40,525 nt of DNA, from IMG/VR virus record IMGVR_UViG_3300017917_001441, positions 1 through 40,525 of that record. One strand, written 5' to 3'. The translations under genes and the position numbers were made by a program. The notes under the pieces are model-generated. The model ran no database searches and had not been told where the DNA came from. It saw nothing but the letters and a program-made list of their open reading frames with translations. Positions within the stretch are counted from its first letter, which is position 1, and every line of letters begins with the position of its first letter. Source of the stretch: a virus. Below, in pieces: positions 20,725 through 29,880 of this stretch.

Positions 20725-23255
20725 GCAATTTTTATACTAATGTTCAGAGTATTGGCGGCAACATACTCTATCGTGGCATTCAAAACGGCAAAAGAGTAAA
20801 GACGAAAGTAGAATATACACCGTCTTTATTTGTGCCATCTAAAAAAATCACCAGCTTAACAAGTTTAGAAGGTGATTATCTTGACGAGAAAAAGTTTCAA
20901 AACATCAAAGCGGCCAGAGATTATATCAAGCAATTTGAAGGTGTTTCTGGTGCTTCAAAGATTTATGGTCAAACTCGGTTTGAATATGCCTTTATTGCCG
21001 ACCAACACAAAGGCATGGTTGATTACGATTTCGATAAAATTGCCATCGCCATCATTGATATTGAAGTTGGCTCAGAGAATGGCTTTCCCGACCCATATCA
21101 AGCAAATGAACCAATCACAGCCATTGCTATTCGTAAACTAAATGGCGGCATCACCGTTTATGGTTGTGGTGAATATGAGGTACAAGATGATGAAGTTTAT
21201 ATTCGCTGCAAAGACGAATACAATCTATGCAAAACATTTCTAAATCATTTCAAAGACAATTATCCAGACATCATCACTGGCTGGAATACAAAGTTCTTTG
21301 ATATACCATACCTTATTAATCGTTTCAAAAAGATTCTTGGTGAAGATGAAGCCAAGAAACTTTCACCTTGGAATTATATTACAGAACGAAATGCTTATGT
21401 AAACAATCGACAGATGATTGATTATACTCTTGTTGGTATTTCATCACTTGATTATATTGAATTATACAAATGGTATGCTCCTGGCGGCAAATCACAAGAG
21501 TCTTATCGCCTCGATAATATTGCACAGGTTGAACTTGGTGAAGGTAAGATATCGTATGATGAGTATGACAATCTTCATGCACTCTATCGATTGAATTATC
21601 AAAAGTTTATTGAGTATAACATCAAAGACGTTGATTTGATTGTCAAACTAGAAGATAAACTGAAACTGCTTGAACTGGCAGTTACTCTTGCTTACGACAC
21701 CAAATCAAATTATGAAGATGTATTTGCACAAACTCGTATGTGGGACGCTTTGACATATGCTTATCTCCGTGAAAAGGATATTATTGTTCCACCTCGTATT
21801 GTTAAAGATAAAGATTCTGCCTTTGAAGGTGCCTATGTCAAAGAACCACAAATCGGTTTACATGATTATGTTGCTAGTTTTGACCTGAACTCTTTGTATC
21901 CACATTTGATGATGCAATACAATATCAGTCCTGAAACATTGATTGAGCCAGAAAACTATACTGATGAAATGCGGAACATTCTTTCACAAGGTATATCAGT
22001 TGACAAGTTGTTGAAGAAACAAATTGACACATTCAAACTTGAAGGTGCCACATTGACACCAAATGGCCAATTCTTCCGTACCGATTTTCAAGGCTTCTTG
22101 CCAAAGATGATGGAAGAAATGTATGAAGATAGAAAAAAGTTTAAAAAATTAATGTTGCAAGCAAAACAGGAGTATCAAAACGAAACCGATGAATCCAAAA
22201 AATACGAAATTGAAAAACGAATCGCCAAATATAACAATATTCAGTTGGCTAAAAAAGTATCACTCAACTCTGCTTATGGCGCTTTGGGTAGTCAGTATTT
22301 CCGTTTCTACGATTTGCGGATGGCTCTTGGGGTCACTACTGCTGGGCAATTAAGTATTCGTTGGATTGAAAATAAACTCAATCAATACATGAATAAGATT
22401 GTTGAAACAGAAGGCGAAGATTATGTAATCGCTTCTGATACTGATTCAATCTATCTCAAACTTGGCCCACTTGTCGACAAATTCTATAAAGACAAAGAAA
22501 CACAAAAGACAATCGACTTCATGGATAAAATTTGTGAAGAAAGAATTCAGCCATTTATTGATAAATCATATAAAGAACTTTCTGATTATGTTCATGCCTA
22601 TCAACAAAAGATGGAGATGAAACGAGAGGGTCTATCGAACAAAGGCATCTGGACTGCCAAGAAACGATACATTTTAAATGTTTACAACAATGAAGGTGTT
22701 GCATATAAAGAGCCGGATTTGAAAGTGATGGGCCTCGAAATGGTCAAGTCATCTACACCATCTGCCATCCGTGAAAAAATGAAAGAGGTTATTCGCCTGA
22801 TGGTTTCTGGCACAGAGAATGATATTCACAGGTTTATTGAAGATTTTCGAAATGAATTCAAAACATTACCTGTTGAAGAAATTTCTTTTCCACGTGGTTT
22901 AAATGGTCTAAATACTTACTCTGATAAAGGCACACTATACAAAAAAGGTACACCGATTCACGTCAAAGGTGCCATTCTTTATAACCACAATTTAGAAAAA
23001 AAGAACCTTACTAAAAAATATCCACTCATTCAAGAAGGTGAAAAGGTCAAGTTTACTTACCTAAAAATGCCTAATCCATTTAAAGATACAGTCATATCGT
23101 ATCCATCTCGTTTACCAAAAGAATTTGAACTACAAGAGTATATTGATTATGATATGCAATTCGACAAGGCATTTCTTGAACCAATCAAAATTATTCTTGA
23201 TTGCATTGGGTGGAAAACAGAAAAAACTAGCTCGATAGAGGACTTCTTCTCATGA
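20721..23255 (+). CDS. gp43: gp43 family B DNA polymerase
   Basis: The replicative polymerase, 844 residues (T4: 898). Exonuclease motif I 'IIDIEVG' (about 112-118), Exo II 'NTKFFDIPYL', Exo III 'YNIKDVDLIVKL', polymerase motif A 'FDLNSLYPH' (387-395), motif B 'KKVSLNSAYGALG' (511-523) and motif C 'DTDS' (573-576) are all intact. I chose the TTG at 20721 (overlapping the phosphatase TGA) because homologues start near 'SNFYTNVQ'; an upstream ATG at 20688 would add 11 residues in the previous gene. It is coupled to the next gene by ATGA. Confidence 0.96.
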   Translation: MSNFYTNVQSIGGNILYRGIQNGKRVKTKVEYTPSLFVPSKKITSLTSLEGDYLDEKKFQNIKAARDYIKQFEGVSGASKIYGQTRFEYAFIADQHKGMVDYDFDKIAIAIIDIEVGSENGFPDPYQANEPITAIAIRKLNGGITVYGCGEYEVQDDEVYIRCKDEYNLCKTFLNHFKDNYPDIITGWNTKFFDIPYLINRFKKILGEDEAKKLSPWNYITERNAYVNNRQMIDYTLVGISSLDYIELYKWYAPGGKSQESYRLDNIAQVELGEGKISYDEYDNLHALYRLNYQKFIEYNIKDVDLIVKLEDKLKLLELAVTLAYDTKSNYEDVFAQTRMWDALTYAYLREKDIIVPPRIVKDKDSAFEGAYVKEPQIGLHDYVASFDLNSLYPHLMMQYNISPETLIEPENYTDEMRNILSQGISVDKLLKKQIDTFKLEGATLTPNGQFFRTDFQGFLPKMMEEMYEDRKKFKKLMLQAKQEYQNETDESKKYEIEKRIAKYNNIQLAKKVSLNSAYGALGSQYFRFYDLRMALGVTTAGQLSIRWIENKLNQYMNKIVETEGEDYVIASDTDSIYLKLGPLVDKFYKDKETQKTIDFMDKICEERIQPFIDKSYKELSDYVHAYQQKMEMKREGLSNKGIWTAKKRYILNVYNNEGVAYKEPDLKVMGLEMVKSSTPSAIREKMKEVIRLMVSGTENDIHRFIEDFRNEFKTLPVEEISFPRGLNGLNTYSDKGTLYKKGTPIHVKGAILYNHNLEKKNLTKKYPLIQEGEKVKFTYLKMPNPFKDTVISYPSRLPKEFELQEYIDYDMQFDKAFLEPIKIILDCIGWKTEKTSSIEDFFS

Positions 23256-24172
23256 TACTAATACTCTTAACTTTCTTGGCTGCATTTTTACTATCCACTA
23301 TTGCAGCATATTACTCGGTTATTGGCCTTGCGTTAATATTCTCTGGTGCATTTTGGCCAGTTGTTATTATGGGTTCTACATTAGAGTTTGCCAAATTAGT
23401 AACAGCATCTTGGCTATATAACAATTGGCAAAAAACAAATATTTTATTGAAATCATATTTAACGACCGCAGTAATTATTCTCATGTTAGTTACATCAATG
23501 GGTATTTTTGGATTTCTTGCCAAATCACACATTGATTCGACATTGGATGCTGGTGCAAATTCTGCTGAGTTAAAAACACTTAATGCTCAACAAAAAGTGG
23601 CTGAACAACGATTAGAATATTTACTCAAACGAGCAGGCAATCCAGAAACAGCATCGGTACAAATTGACCGCCAAATTCAAACCACACAAAAAGAATTAAC
23701 AGATATAAACAAGAAACGTTTACCACTTCTTAAAGAGGAAAACAAATTAGTGGCAGATGTTGGCCCAATTAAATATGTGGCAGATATATTTTTTGGTAGT
23801 GGTGATGGTGCCGTGGACAAAGCAGTCCGTTTGGTAATCTTCATAATTATGCTTGTGTTTGACCCGTTGGCTGTGTTATTATTAATAGCAGGAAACATTT
23901 CATTGAAAGAAAAATATGGCAACAGAATATCATCGCCCATTTCAATACCTAGTTCTACCAAACGTAATAAAAAGAAAGTTCAAGTGGCTAAAGAACAGCC
24001 GGACAATACGATTCAAGTACCGAAAGAAAACTTGGTTACAATTGAGGAGAGAACTACATCTCCGAAAAAAAAGAGGGGCTTTCCGAGGCGCCAGACGGAT
24101 CGTATAAGTAGTTATGATGAACAAGCAGAATTGGCTTTCAAAGAAAAAAAATTAGATGGTGGCGACTTTTAA
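23252..24172 (+). CDS. Multi-pass membrane protein with coiled coil
   Basis: A 306-residue protein with hydrophobic helices at about 3-25, 30-48, 68-92 and 190-215. A coiled coil (about 105-170, 'AEQRLEYLLKRAGNPETA') lies between the third and fourth, and the C-terminal tail (about 220-306) is basic and polar. This layout of a membrane bundle holding a periplasmic or cytoplasmic coil is conserved in T4-like marine phages near uvsX, without known function. It lies between polymerase and recombinase genes, so it might anchor replication at the membrane. Confidence 0.8.
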   Translation: MILILLTFLAAFLLSTIAAYYSVIGLALIFSGAFWPVVIMGSTLEFAKLVTASWLYNNWQKTNILLKSYLTTAVIILMLVTSMGIFGFLAKSHIDSTLDAGANSAELKTLNAQQKVAEQRLEYLLKRAGNPETASVQIDRQIQTTQKELTDINKKRLPLLKEENKLVADVGPIKYVADIFFGSGDGAVDKAVRLVIFIIMLVFDPLAVLLLIAGNISLKEKYGNRISSPISIPSSTKRNKKKVQVAKEQPDNTIQVPKENLVTIEERTTSPKKKRGFPRRQTDRISSYDEQAELAFKEKKLDGGDF

Positions 24173-24187
24173 CAAATAAGGAAGATT

Positions 24188-25264
24188 ATGAGTATACTTG
24201 ATAAGATTAAAAAGAACAGTAGTATTAAAGAATCAGCAATTCTTTCTAAATCAAAGTTCTTTACTGATAAGGATATGATACAAACGGCAATTCCCATTAT
24301 CAATGTGGCATTGTCTGGTCGTTTAGATGGCGGACTAACACCTGGTCTTACAATGTGGGCAGGTCCCTCTAAACATTTCAAAACTGCCTTCTCTTTGTTG
24401 ATGGCAAAATCTTATTTGGAGAAATACAAAGATGCGGCTCTTTTGTTTTACGATTCTGAGTTTGGTACTCCTCAAAGCTATTTTGACAGTTTTGGCATCG
24501 ATACTGCTCGTGTCCTGCATACACCAATTACCGATATTGAACAGCTCAAATTTGATGTTATGCAACAGCTTACGCAGTTGGAACGAGGCGACCGAGTAAT
24601 TATTGTAATCGATTCGATTGGTAACTTGGCATCAAAGAAAGAAGTTGAAGATGCTCTTGAACAAAAATCAGTTGCAGATATGTCCCGTGCTAAACAAGTT
24701 AAATCATTGTTTCGTATGGTCACACCTCACCTTACAATGAAAGATGTGCCAATGGTTGTTGTTAATCACACCTATAAAGAAATCGGTATGTTCCCGAAAG
24801 ACATTGTTGGTGGTGGTACAGGTTCATATTACTCAGCCGATAATATTTTCATTATTGGTCGCCAACAAGAAAAAGAAGGCACCGAAGTTGTTGGTTACAA
24901 TTTTATAATTAATGTAGAAAAATCTCGTTATGTTAAAGAAAAATCTAAAATTCCCGTTACTGTATCTTTCGATGGCGGCATTAGCAAGTGGAGCGGTCTA
25001 CTTGATATTGCACTTGAATCCGGCCATGTGGTTAAACCTAGTAATGGTTGGTATAGTCAAGTAGATGAGAATGGAGAAATCCAGGAAAAGAAATACCGTA
25101 TCAAAGAAGTAGACACCAAAGAATTCTGGTTACCAATTTTAAAGCAAAAGTCATTTCAGGACTTTATTAAAAACAAATATCAAATTGCAGCTAGCAGCAT
25201 CATGCAAAAAGATGTTGAAGAAGCTTTCGAAGTTGAAACTATGAATGGTGCTGAAGATGAGTGA
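24188..25264 (+). CDS. uvsX: UvsX RecA-like recombinase
   Basis: UvsX forms filaments on single-stranded DNA and drives strand exchange for recombination-dependent replication. The 358 residues (T4: 390) show Walker A 'GPSKHFKT' (59-66, the T4-type variant), 'LFYDSEFG' with the conserved glutamate, Walker B 'VIIVIDSIGNLA', and 'RAKQVKSLFRM' with the DNA-binding loops after it ('GGTGSYYSAD'). AGGAAG upstream supports the ATG. Its acidic C-terminus, typical of UvsX, overlaps the next gene. Confidence 0.95.
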   Translation: MSILDKIKKNSSIKESAILSKSKFFTDKDMIQTAIPIINVALSGRLDGGLTPGLTMWAGPSKHFKTAFSLLMAKSYLEKYKDAALLFYDSEFGTPQSYFDSFGIDTARVLHTPITDIEQLKFDVMQQLTQLERGDRVIIVIDSIGNLASKKEVEDALEQKSVADMSRAKQVKSLFRMVTPHLTMKDVPMVVVNHTYKEIGMFPKDIVGGGTGSYYSADNIFIIGRQQEKEGTEVVGYNFIINVEKSRYVKEKSKIPVTVSFDGGISKWSGLLDIALESGHVVKPSNGWYSQVDENGEIQEKKYRIKEVDTKEFWLPILKQKSFQDFIKNKYQIAASSIMQKDVEEAFEVETMNGAEDE

Positions 25265-25433
25265 TATTGAAACAAAAGTAAAACATTCCAAAAGACGACA
25301 CAAATCAATTGCACATGATGTCTATGAACAGAAAAATGGTATTAAACATAGTCATCATACGGACAATCCAAGAAAAGTAGTCAAAGAAAAAACAATTCAA
25401 GAAAAACGATTTGATGGTGTAAAAGATGATTGA
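25257..25433 (+). CDS. Small highly charged protein after uvsX
   Basis: A 58-residue protein rich in lysine and histidine ('KHSKRRHKSIAHDVYEQKNG', 'GIKHSHHTDNPRKVV'). I chose the ATG at 25257, which overlaps the uvsX end; one at 25245 would add four residues. It overlaps the next start by 8 nt. It may bind nucleic acid because of its charge, but no family is recognised. Confidence 0.65.
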   Translation: MSDIETKVKHSKRRHKSIAHDVYEQKNGIKHSHHTDNPRKVVKEKTIQEKRFDGVKDD

Positions 25434-25749
25434 AGGCCTAGATTACTGTTTCATTTATCCAAAAAATGATGCCACAGCGGTACATATTCGATTTTTGGAT
25501 GGCAAATACAAAGATACTGTATTCAAATATGGTAAGGTAAAGTTCAAAGAAGAAAACGACCAAGTCTATTTACTTTTCGCTTATGATGTGATAGAATCCA
25601 CAGTTGATAGTCCAAAAAAATTGGAAAAAGATATGGACTTTAAGAACTATCTTGGTGATTTACTTGTGGAAATAATGAGCTCTAATATAGAGCAGGAAGT
25701 GATTGATGAAACTGGAACAGACGATATTAAAAAACTTGATTTACAATGA
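25426..25749 (+). CDS. Conserved protein between uvsX and gp41
   Basis: A 107-residue protein with a beta-rich first half ('YCFIYPKNDATAVHIRFLDG', 'VYLLFAYDVIEST') and an acidic helical second half. Its last 44 nt overlap the start of gp41 in another frame. Proteins of this size in this position are seen in T4-like marine phages; the function is unknown to me. Confidence 0.7.
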   Translation: MIEGLDYCFIYPKNDATAVHIRFLDGKYKDTVFKYGKVKFKEENDQVYLLFAYDVIESTVDSPKKLEKDMDFKNYLGDLLVEIMSSNIEQEVIDETGTDDIKKLDLQ

Positions 25750-27097
25750 GAACTTTCTAAGAAAAGTTTTACCATTTGTAAAGACAGAGTATTTTAGTGA
25801 TAGTGTAGAGAGAACTCTATTCAATGAAATTACATCGTTTACGGAAACTTATAATAGTCCGCCAACAACTGAAGCGCTTAGTATTGCCGTCAAAGAAAAG
25901 AGAAATCTTACGGCTGATGAGGTTCAGAGATGTGAAAATTATATTGTCGAAATTGAAAAGAATAAATCGGTTGAAACCGAAGTTCAATGGCTTATCGACA
26001 AAACGGAAAAGTTTTGCCAAGAAAAGGCTATATACAATGCAGTATTGGGATCTATTTCTATTCTCGATGGCAAAGATAAAACACACGATAAAGGTCAAAT
26101 TCCCAAGATATTGTCGGACGCTTTGGCAGTATCTTTCGATAATTCAGTAGGTCACGATTATTTACAGGACTCAGATGCTCGATATGAATTTTATCATAGA
26201 AAAGAGGAAAGAATACCTTTCGACTTGGACTACTTTAACAAAATCACAAAAGGTGGTTTACCTAACAAGACACTCAATATCGCTCTTGCTGGCACTGGTG
26301 TTGGTAAATCTCTTTTTATGTGTCATGTGGCTGCTGGGTGTATGGTTCAAGGCAAGAATGTATTATACCTCACTTTGGAAATGAGTGAAGAAAAGATTGC
26401 CGAGAGAATTGATGCAAACCTATTGAATGTAACCATTGATGATTTGATGGACTTACCAAAAGATATGTATGATAAGAAAGTGGCTAGAGTCCGTGAAAAG
26501 ACCACAGGTAAACTAATCATCAAAGAATATCCAACTGCATCAGCGTCCACTATCCATTTTAGGACACTATTAAATGAACTTAATCTCAAGAGGTCTTTTA
26601 TACCTGACATTATATTTGTTGACTATCTCAATATTTGTTGTAGTGCTCGTATTAAAGCTGGCAGCAATATTAATTCTTACACCTACGTTAAAGCAATTGC
26701 AGAAGAATTACGTGGCCTTGCTGTTGAGTTTAATGTTCCTATTGTATCTGCTACACAAACTACCCGTTCAGGATTTACTTCCAGTGATCCGGGACTTGAG
26801 GACACGAGTGAATCGTTCGGACTTCCCGCCACCGCAGATTTGATGTTTGCTTTGATTTCGAGTGAAGAACTAGAAGAACTTGGCCAAATCATGGTCAAAC
26901 AATTGAAGAATCGATATAATGATCCAACATTCCACAAACGATTTACTCTTGGTGTTGATAGAGGTAAAATGAAACTATATGATGTCGAACAGGCTGCACA
27001 GATGGGTATCGCTGATGCTGGCCATGATAAACCATTAAATACATTTGGTACCAGAGAAGAACGACCAAAAAAACAATTTAGTGGATTTAAAGTATGA
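25706..27097 (+). CDS. gp41: gp41 replicative DNA helicase (DnaB-like)
   Basis: The hexameric helicase of the T4 replisome, working with the gp61 primase. The 463 residues (T4: 475) show the N-terminal helical domain (1-150), Walker A 'GTGVGKS' (196-202), 'YLTLEMSEEKIAERID' (DnaB motif), Walker B 'IIFVDYLNI' and 'VSATQTTRSGF' with the arginine finger region. I chose the ATG at 25706; a TTG just before it is less likely. No primase gene lies next to it. Its TGA overlaps the DruA-like gene. Confidence 0.95.
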   Translation: MKLEQTILKNLIYNENFLRKVLPFVKTEYFSDSVERTLFNEITSFTETYNSPPTTEALSIAVKEKRNLTADEVQRCENYIVEIEKNKSVETEVQWLIDKTEKFCQEKAIYNAVLGSISILDGKDKTHDKGQIPKILSDALAVSFDNSVGHDYLQDSDARYEFYHRKEERIPFDLDYFNKITKGGLPNKTLNIALAGTGVGKSLFMCHVAAGCMVQGKNVLYLTLEMSEEKIAERIDANLLNVTIDDLMDLPKDMYDKKVARVREKTTGKLIIKEYPTASASTIHFRTLLNELNLKRSFIPDIIFVDYLNICCSARIKAGSNINSYTYVKAIAEELRGLAVEFNVPIVSATQTTRSGFTSSDPGLEDTSESFGLPATADLMFALISSEELEELGQIMVKQLKNRYNDPTFHKRFTLGVDRGKMKLYDVEQAAQMGIADAGHDKPLNTFGTREERPKKQFSGFKV

Positions 27098-28203
27098 TAC
27101 TGGCTAGAGAAGATGCTTTAGTATGTGCCAAAGCATTTAAAGATTATTTTGGTAACATCAATAGCATTGAAGAATATATGCGTGATGAAAAACTAAAGAA
27201 TCTTGACGATATACCACAAACATTATTTCCACTTGAAGATGATTTGTTTTCTGATTTCTCAATGCACCCCAAAGATATGAATATCGAAGTGTGTGAAATA
27301 CCAAATGATACATGGGAAAATTTACTTGCCATTACATCATCACACATCAATAAAGCACCTGTTGGTAGAAACATTCAATTGGCAGCCAAAGAGAAAAACA
27401 CAGGAAAGATTCTAGGATTCATTCGTTTGGGTTCACCTGTCATCTATATGCGACCACGCAATGAACTTCTTGGACAGGTGTTCTCGCAGAATCCTGATAC
27501 AACAAAACGATTTAATGATTCTTCTATGATGGGATTTGTCATTGTACCAAGTCAGCCATTTGGATTTAATTATCTTGGTGGCAAACTTATGGCAGCCATT
27601 TGTACCAGCCATGAAGTGAGAGAAATCTGTAATAAAAAATATAATATGAATCTTTGCCTATTTGAAACCACCAGTTTGTATGGTTCAACAAAGGGTGTTT
27701 CACAATATGATGGTATGAAACCTTACATTCGTTTTCAAGGTGTAACCGATTCTGATATGGTGCCAATGATGCACGGTGAACGATATACTCAATTAAAAGA
27801 GTTTGTAGAAAGCAAAGTTGGAGATATCTTAGAGGGCGATACAAAAACTACCAGTAGAAAACTCAGAATATTTACTAAGATTATTGCTCTTACTAAAGCC
27901 GCTTTGAAAGGAACAACTGAAGCGGAAGATTTTTCTTTAACGATTGAGAAAGCAAAATCATTAACAGAAAAGAAAAGATATTACACATCAAATTATGGTT
28001 ACAGTAACTACATCGATTATCTAGCCTGCAAAACAGATAAACTTTTACCAGGTGAAAACTACGATAAACATCATTTAAAAAATGTTATTGAATGGTGGCG
28101 GAGTAAAGCTATAAATAGGTACGAAACCCTCAAATCAGAAGGTAGATTACGAACAGAACTAGAAGTTTGGACTTCAGGTAAAGACATTCAAATTATCAGG
28201 TAA
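27094..28203 (+). CDS. DUF4338/DruA-like protein, paralogue B
   Basis: A 369-residue paralogue of the protein at 7859. Shared landmarks are 'VGRNIQLAAKEKNTGKILGF' (about 90-109; 'IGRNLYYIVTDE' in the other copy), 'VPSQPFGFNYLGGKLMAA', 'TTSLYGSTKGVSQYDGM' and the C-terminal region 'KSLTEKKRYYTSNYGYSN'. It lacks the first copy's RD-IGW segment, so the copies may differ in activity. It overlaps gp41 by 4 nt. As with copy A, the DruA link rests on remembered family patterns. Confidence 0.65.
   Translation: MILAREDALVCAKAFKDYFGNINSIEEYMRDEKLKNLDDIPQTLFPLEDDLFSDFSMHPKDMNIEVCEIPNDTWENLLAITSSHINKAPVGRNIQLAAKEKNTGKILGFIRLGSPVIYMRPRNELLGQVFSQNPDTTKRFNDSSMMGFVIVPSQPFGFNYLGGKLMAAICTSHEVREICNKKYNMNLCLFETTSLYGSTKGVSQYDGMKPYIRFQGVTDSDMVPMMHGERYTQLKEFVESKVGDILEGDTKTTSRKLRIFTKIIALTKAALKGTTEAEDFSLTIEKAKSLTEKKRYYTSNYGYSNYIDYLACKTDKLLPGENYDKHHLKNVIEWWRSKAINRYETLKSEGRLRTELEVWTSGKDIQIIR
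28110..28117 (+). promoter_or_regulatory. Possible internal late promoter (TATAAATA)
   Basis: An exact TATAAATA inside the end of the DruA-like gene, about 90 nt before the gene at 28205. A chance match is possible in AT-rich coding DNA, but the position fits late expression of the 460-residue protein. Confidence 0.3.
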
Positions 28204-28204
28204 A

Positions 28205-29587
28205 ATGGCAGACAAAACTAAACAACAAGAAGATGGATCCCGTTGGATTTTTTTGCGTGCATTAAAAGATAATGTTAACTATGAAAATTTGACTCCAACA
28301 AATCAATTTGTTGATAAAAAATCTCAAGAAATAATTTTAAGCAGATATAAAAATCCTAAAAAACCAAATCAAAAACTTGACCCAGCTTATAATATTCTTT
28401 TAGATAAAAAAGTCGATGAGTTGGTGGAAGTCTTTGGAGGAAATTTAGATAAAGAGTGGTTGGTATCATATTATTATCAAACTAAAGCTCTGTTATCAAA
28501 ATATTCTAAAGCTAATTTTAAACAATTAGAAATTGATAGAGATTCTCCTGGTGGTTTTATGGAGTTTATTAGTAATTTAATTGTACCATTGGGTATACCA
28601 AAAGGCAGTAAAGATACTTGGGATCCAGCAGACATTTGGATTGAAGATAAATTTAAAGAACCAAAAGATCCAAAAAAAGTATTAAAAGAACTTACAGAAT
28701 TTGGAAAAAATGAAAAGGCTGATGATAGAAAATTACAGATTTTAAAATTGCAACAACTAAATGCAAAGCTAAGAGATTTTTATAGAAAAGAAAAAATCAT
28801 AGGAGTTTCTCTAAAGAAAGCCGGTAAAAATGCAGAATATGTTGATGTGAATGTTGGTATAAATGAAAAAGAAATTTCAAAAGAATTTGATAGATTGGAA
28901 AATTTGAGTTGTGAAATTGTTGGTGTTAAATGTGCTTTAAACATATTACCTATGAAAGAAGTTTATGGTAAAGATTTTCAAACAAAGTCCGATAAAATGA
29001 AAAAACTTTTTAGAGCTAAAAAGAACGAAATTTATGCAGATAATTATCCAGAAAATCCCTATTGTTTTGCAACACAAGAAACATCCATAGAGATAGTAGA
29101 CCGGCAAACTGACACGACATATATATTAACAGTTAAAGCAACGCAAACAAGTGAATATAGTAATTTAAAATATGAACCTACAGAAAAAGGAAAAGGTTCT
29201 GCTAAATTAGGTAAAGCTCCTGTTGAAATGGTCGCAAAGATTATATCAAAATACAATTTAACATTTATTAATAACAATCGAGATTATCCAATAATATATG
29301 ATGAATCTAAAATTACTCAAAAATTAACTAACATAAAATCTAGTAAACAAGGATTACCGTCATCAAAAATTAATTTTGGTATATCAACTGATGCTGAATT
29401 CAAAAAAAATTTAGAAGCTTGCTACGCATCTGATCCTGTAACAGCACAATCAAAACTTATGCAAATGGATTTTTTAAAATCGATTTTATCGTTAAATGAA
29501 AAAGATTTGAGTAAACTTATTACTGATATTGTGTATGTTGCTAAAAAAGAAGGCCGTGCTTTTGGCCCATTTGGTAAAATTTATTAA
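28205..29587 (+). CDS. Large conserved phage protein, possible nuclease-like core
   Basis: A 460-residue, lysine-rich soluble protein. Its recognisable core is 'DTWDPADIWIED' (about 138-149) followed by 'LNAKLRDFYRKEKIIGVSLK' (about 185-204), a pairing I recall in T4-like cyanophage proteins. The D...(S)LKK spacing resembles a PD-(D/E)XK nuclease, and 'TYILTVKATQTS' adds a strand further on, but key residues are not certain. The gene uses more AT-rich codons than its neighbours, which hints at separate origin. It starts 1 nt after the DruA-like gene, so the two are probably co-translated. A structural role is the alternative. Confidence 0.6.
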   Translation: MADKTKQQEDGSRWIFLRALKDNVNYENLTPTNQFVDKKSQEIILSRYKNPKKPNQKLDPAYNILLDKKVDELVEVFGGNLDKEWLVSYYYQTKALLSKYSKANFKQLEIDRDSPGGFMEFISNLIVPLGIPKGSKDTWDPADIWIEDKFKEPKDPKKVLKELTEFGKNEKADDRKLQILKLQQLNAKLRDFYRKEKIIGVSLKKAGKNAEYVDVNVGINEKEISKEFDRLENLSCEIVGVKCALNILPMKEVYGKDFQTKSDKMKKLFRAKKNEIYADNYPENPYCFATQETSIEIVDRQTDTTYILTVKATQTSEYSNLKYEPTEKGKGSAKLGKAPVEMVAKIISKYNLTFINNNRDYPIIYDESKITQKLTNIKSSKQGLPSSKINFGISTDAEFKKNLEACYASDPVTAQSKLMQMDFLKSILSLNEKDLSKLITDIVYVAKKEGRAFGPFGKIY

Positions 29588-29595
29588 GGTGATAT

Positions 29596-29877
29596 ATGGG
29601 ACTTACTGATTTTGACCGTATTATGAAAGAATATGCCAATGTTGATGATGACTTTGGTTTCTCTGCCGTTTCTGAAGCAGAGTATAATGAAGTAATTAAA
29701 AATACAGAACAAACTGCTGATAATTACAAAGCAAGATTATCCGAAGTAGAAAAAATGATTATTCCTTTTCTTCAAAAGTTACATTCGACCGGAGATAAAG
29801 AATACATATATTGGCCAAATCGTAAACCAATTATAGAGAAACAAATAGAAAGAATTCTAAAACTAACACGAGATTAA
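29596..29877 (+). CDS. Small conserved helical phage protein
   Basis: A 93-residue protein with an acidic start ('FDRIMKEYANVDDDFGFSAV'), a helical middle and the segment 'DKEYIYWPNRKPIIEKQIER' near the C-terminus. This 'EYI-WPNR' pattern recurs in small proteins of T4-like marine phages. Function unknown. AAGGTG lies about 7 nt before the ATG. Confidence 0.75.
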   Translation: MGLTDFDRIMKEYANVDDDFGFSAVSEAEYNEVIKNTEQTADNYKARLSEVEKMIIPFLQKLHSTGDKEYIYWPNRKPIIEKQIERILKLTRD

Positions 29878-29880
29878 ATT

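Noticed and set aside
22908-22914. CTAAATA inside gp43
   Set aside because: It is in the middle of a long coding region with no gene start near, so it is probably chance and shows that the motif alone is weak evidence.
25824-26150. Plus-strand ORF (108 codons) inside gp41
   Set aside because: It lies wholly within the well-supported helicase frame, has no Shine-Dalgarno and a composition typical of a frame-shifted reading.
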